A stretch of 64,000 nucleotides of DNA, taken from the NCBI RefSeq assembly GCF_900290115.1, contig NZ_LT985750.1:94388-158387 (forward strand), given 5' to 3'. Positions 61,553 to 64,000 of this stretch are shown piece after piece. Within the stretch, counting starts at the first letter, position 1; each line of letters opens with the position of its first letter. The notes beneath the pieces are model-generated. The model worked only from the letters and a program-made list of their open reading frames with translations, ran no database searches and had not been told where the DNA came from. The stretch comes from Alistipes sp. Marseille-P5061. Lineage in GTDB: Bacteria > Bacteroidota > Bacteroidia > Bacteroidales > Rikenellaceae. The position numbers and the translations under genes were made by a program.

Positions 61553-62143
61553 ATGGACGAATTCCCGAACAGCAACTCCGACTCCGGTGCCGTCATCTGC
61601 ACCGGGCGCCTTCGTCTGCGTCCGTGGCGCGAATCGGACGCGGCCGAGCTCTATGCCCTGGCCAGCGACCGGCGCATCGGTCCGGCGGCGGGGTGGCTGC
61701 CTCACCGGAGTGTGGCCGAGAGCCTCCTGGTTATCCGTGTGGTCTTCTCGGCTCCCGAGACCTATGCCGTCGAACTGCTCGAGACGGGACGGGTCGTGGG
61801 GTGCGTCGGGTTGCTCTTCCCCGAGCGGAGCAACTTTCCCATCGGTCCGCGCGATGCCGAGGTGGGCTATTGGCTCGGTACGCCCTATTGGGGGCGCGGG
61901 CTGATTCCCGAGGCGGTGCGCGCACTCATCCGCAGGGCTTTCCGTACGTTGGAGCTCGAGAACCTCTGGTGCGGTTGCTACGAGGACAACCGCAATTCGC
62001 TGCGGGTGCAGCAGAAGTGCGGCTTCCGTCCCCACCACGAGCTTCGCGACCACCTCAGCGAGGTGACGGGCGAGCGCCGCACGGAGCTGGTCCGGCGCAT
62101 TACGCGTGACGAGTGGCTGCAATTTCCCGACCGCGACCGATAA
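61553..62143 (+). CDS. GNAT acetyltransferase, RimJ/RimL-like
   Basis: The 196-residue protein has TGRLRLRPWRESDAAELYA at the N-terminus, the acetyl-CoA segment VGYWLGTPYWGRGLIPEAVR (about residues 105-125) and LENLWCGCYEDNRNSLRVQQ, typical of the RimJ/RimL group that acetylates proteins or small molecules. The start at 61553 is chosen by homology; the frame is open upstream through the rpmH shadow. A second GNAT gene follows after 91 bp. Confidence 0.88.
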   Translation: MDEFPNSNSDSGAVICTGRLRLRPWRESDAAELYALASDRRIGPAAGWLPHRSVAESLLVIRVVFSAPETYAVELLETGRVVGCVGLLFPERSNFPIGPRDAEVGYWLGTPYWGRGLIPEAVRALIRRAFRTLELENLWCGCYEDNRNSLRVQQKCGFRPHHELRDHLSEVTGERRTELVRRITRDEWLQFPDRDR

Positions 62144-62234
62144 TATTCCGCTCCGTTCCTCCGTTGTCTGTTATAAAAAGGTGCCCCTCCCTCCTTGGGC
62201 CGGATGCCGACCTCCACGTAAAAACCGCACACCG

Positions 62235-62732
62235 ATGATATCGATTCGACCTGCCGCCGAGAGCGACGCTCCGCTGATTCGCCGCCTTGCCGAGGTGGCC
62301 TTCCCGGCTACCTACCGCGAAATTCTGACCCCCGCCCAGCTGGACTACATGATGGAGTGGATGTATGGTGCGGAGAGCCTCCGCAACCAGTTCCGCGAGG
62401 GGCACGCCTACTTCATCGCCTCGTGCGACGGGACTCCGTGCGGCTACGTCTCGGTGCAGCGCGAGGGTGAGGAGCTCTTCCACCTCCAGAAGATTTACGT
62501 CCTGCCCGACTTCCAGGGACGGGGCGTGGGTGCCGCCCTCTTCCGTCAGGCCGTGGAGTATATCCGCAGCCAGCATCCGGCGCCCTGCCGCATGGAGCTC
62601 AACGTCAACCGCCACAACCGGGCGCTTCACTTCTACGAGCGGATGGGGATGCGGAAGCTGCGCGAGGGGGACTTCCCGATTGGCAACGGCTACTACATGA
62701 ACGATTACATCATGGGGCTCGACATCCGTTAG
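62235..62732 (+). CDS. GNAT-family N-acetyltransferase
   Basis: The 165-residue protein begins ISIRPAAESDAPLIRRLAEV and has the cofactor motif LPDFQGRGVGAALFRQAVEY (about residues 93-112) and VNRHNRALHFYERMGM. Substrate unknown; polyamine or small-molecule acetyltransferases look similar. The terminator at 62780 closes the unit with the preceding GNAT gene. Confidence 0.88.
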   Translation: MISIRPAAESDAPLIRRLAEVAFPATYREILTPAQLDYMMEWMYGAESLRNQFREGHAYFIASCDGTPCGYVSVQREGEELFHLQKIYVLPDFQGRGVGAALFRQAVEYIRSQHPAPCRMELNVNRHNRALHFYERMGMRKLREGDFPIGNGYYMNDYIMGLDIR

Positions 62733-62779
62733 CGCTCCGCCGCCGGTCGTTCGTCCTTTTTTGCCCTCTTCGGCCTCTG

Positions 62780-62806
62780 AGCTCTGCCTTTGCGGAGCTT
62801 TTTTTG
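62780..62806 (+). terminator. Terminator after the GNAT genes
   Basis: An 8-bp stem with one G-T pair (62780-62787 with 62792-62799), loop CTTT, followed by seven T residues. Between here and the rRNA promoters (63370) the sequence is GC-rich with no supported gene; it includes the palindrome CTTATATATATAAG at 62881-62894. Confidence 0.85.
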
Positions 62807-63020
62807 TGGCTTTTTCTCTCGGCGGAGTTCCGGTTTCGCCCGATTCGGCGAGGCCGTTTCGGGGGGGGTTCGGACCATACCTTATATATATAAGGGTCTC
62901 CGCCTCCGTTTTTGTCCTGCGTCGAGGCCGAATCCGTCTCGGCGTTTCGCCCTCTGGAGGCTGCCTGCCTCCTTCAGGGGGCTGAATCTTCGGGCGGTTC
63001 GGTCTCCCTGTAAGATTTTC

Positions 63021-63061
63021 CTCCTCTTTTTTCGAAAAAAAAGAGGAGCGAACAGCTCCTC
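63021..63061 (-). terminator. Hairpin with alternative pairing, minus-strand terminator form
   Basis: GAGGAGC (63043-63049) can pair with GCTCCTC (63055-63061), giving a minus-strand hairpin followed by eight T residues, or the overlapping AAAAAAGAGGAG (63037-63048) can pair with CTCCTCTTTTTT (63021-63032). It may block antisense transcription from the rRNA side. Confidence 0.5.
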
Positions 63062-63369
63062 TCCGGAGGGCTCATCTTCCTGCTTTCTGTTGTTTCGGTC
63101 TCCGTCGGAGCCGCTTTTTTCGGTCCGAGGAGCCCTTCGTCCGAACTTTTTTCGGGAAAATCACCCCTCCTTTCGGGGGTGGCGAACCGCCTTTCGGAGC
63201 TCCTGCTGTCGGAGGTCCGTGCGTGGGGGAGTTGTCCGCCGGCCCGCCCGAGGGGTGTTATTCGCCTGCGGCCCCCTGAGGGCTGAGTTTTCGGCTGAAA
63301 TGTAAATTGCAGATTTACAGCACTGTTGTGAATTCGGCAAAAAAATATTCAAAAAAATCTTTAAAAAGT

Positions 63370-63401
63370 TTGTAAAAAAGCTAAAAAAGTCTTTATCTTT
63401 G
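63370..63401 (+). promoter_or_regulatory. rRNA operon promoter P1
   Basis: TTG at 63370-63372 and TATCTTTG at 63394-63401 are separated by 21 nt, in an A+T-rich stretch. Confidence 0.85.
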
Positions 63402-63509
63402 CACCCGCTTTGAGAGAGAAACCCACGAGGGTTTGGAACTTGAGGCGGGAGCAAGGTTCTTTCGAATATCCGGTCTGATTCGGGGTTTGAAAAAAACATC
63501 GAAAAAGAT

Positions 63510-63540
63510 TTGGAGGTTTCAAAAAAAGGAATTACCTTTG
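63510..63540 (+). promoter_or_regulatory. rRNA operon promoter P2
   Basis: TTG at 63510-63512 and TACCTTTG at 63533-63540 are separated by 20 nt. It lies about 200 bp before the 16S gene. Confidence 0.85.
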
Positions 63541-63641
63541 CACCACTTTCCCACTAAAAACTGGGACGGTTCACCGAGGGGCCGACAAGGCCGGCGGGGG
63601 ACTGAAAAAAGAGAAAGTTCTTTATAGCAATATAGGAACGG

Positions 63642-63651
63642 TGTTCTTTGA
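63642..63651 (+). promoter_or_regulatory. boxA-like antitermination site in the rRNA leader
   Basis: TGTTCTTTGA resembles the boxA consensus TGYTCTTTAA used by the Nus factor complex. A hairpin CACTC-TTCG-GAGTG follows at about 63679. Confidence 0.65.
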
Positions 63652-63742
63652 AGTATTTGAGCAGCTAAAGTTTATCCACTCTTCGGAGTGATTTCAAACA
63701 ATACCTTTGAGATAGAGCTAAAGATTTAACAAAACATTTTTT

Positions 63743-64000
<258 letters not shown>

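Noticed and set aside
62790..63305. Open frame of 171 codons before the rRNA operon
   Set aside because: No similarity or start signal; it crosses hairpins and low-complexity sequence.

Overview
The window comes from a high-G+C member of the Bacteroidota, most likely Alistipes (Rikenellaceae). The evidence is the 5' end of a 16S rRNA gene at the right edge, many promoters of the Bacteroidota form (TTG, about 19-21 nt, TAnnTTTG), few Shine-Dalgarno sequences, and typical families (SusD-like-free lipoproteins, CstA-like permease, TonB family, glycine-lipid acyltransferases, BACON and lipocalin-like lipoproteins). Genus is inference from partial 16S; the phylum is well supported.

Layout. 1-4.6 kb: end of a TlpA-type thioredoxin, rplY (L25/Ctc), pth and an FN3-bearing lipoprotein. 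4.8-16 kb, minus strand: a partial division and cell wall (dcw) cluster in the order rsmH, ftsL, ftsI, murE, mraY, a lipoprotein, murD, ftsW, followed by an S4 RNA-binding gene; mraZ, murG, murC, ftsQAZ are not here. 16-21 kb: two acyltransferases resembling the GlsA/GlsB pair for glycine lipids, a porin with a long Pro/Ala linker, and a HAD hydrolase. 21-29 kb, minus strand: GNAT and YgiQ radical SAM, then tgt, LptG-type permease, PASTA protein and an RluD-type pseudouridine synthase. 29-46 kb: glycosyltransferase, ECF sigma factor, rsmG, HXXEE membrane protein, Lrp regulator, kbl, pgk, M13 peptidase lipoprotein, thioredoxin, rlmN, tonB, hflX, upp and an EamA transporter.

46.1-56.2 kb: a low-G+C integrative element of about 10 kb bounded by two identical 73-bp copies of a tRNA-Thr(CGT) gene. 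It has a tyrosine integrase beside the right tRNA, a 22-bp repeat near each end (candidate integrase arm sites), an SF2-helicase-like gene, two lipoprotein genes behind a long structured leader RNA, and several unknown genes. Two of its genes (46455-46907 and 50796-52607) keep an open frame over 151 and 604 codons except for three in-frame TGA codons each. All six interruptions are TGA and all sit where tryptophan would fit. This is the most unusual feature of the window: either a biased TGG-to-TGA inactivation or UGA recoding.

56.2-64 kb: CstA-family permease and partner, tdk, murA (with the catalytic Cys replaced by Asp), rpmH, two GNAT acetyltransferases, and a ribosomal RNA operon start with two promoters and a boxA-like leader.

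Many intergenic regions of the host part hold GC-rich minisatellites, each with its own unit (11, 12, 25, 45, 86, 125, 168 bp). They account for most long spurious open frames.
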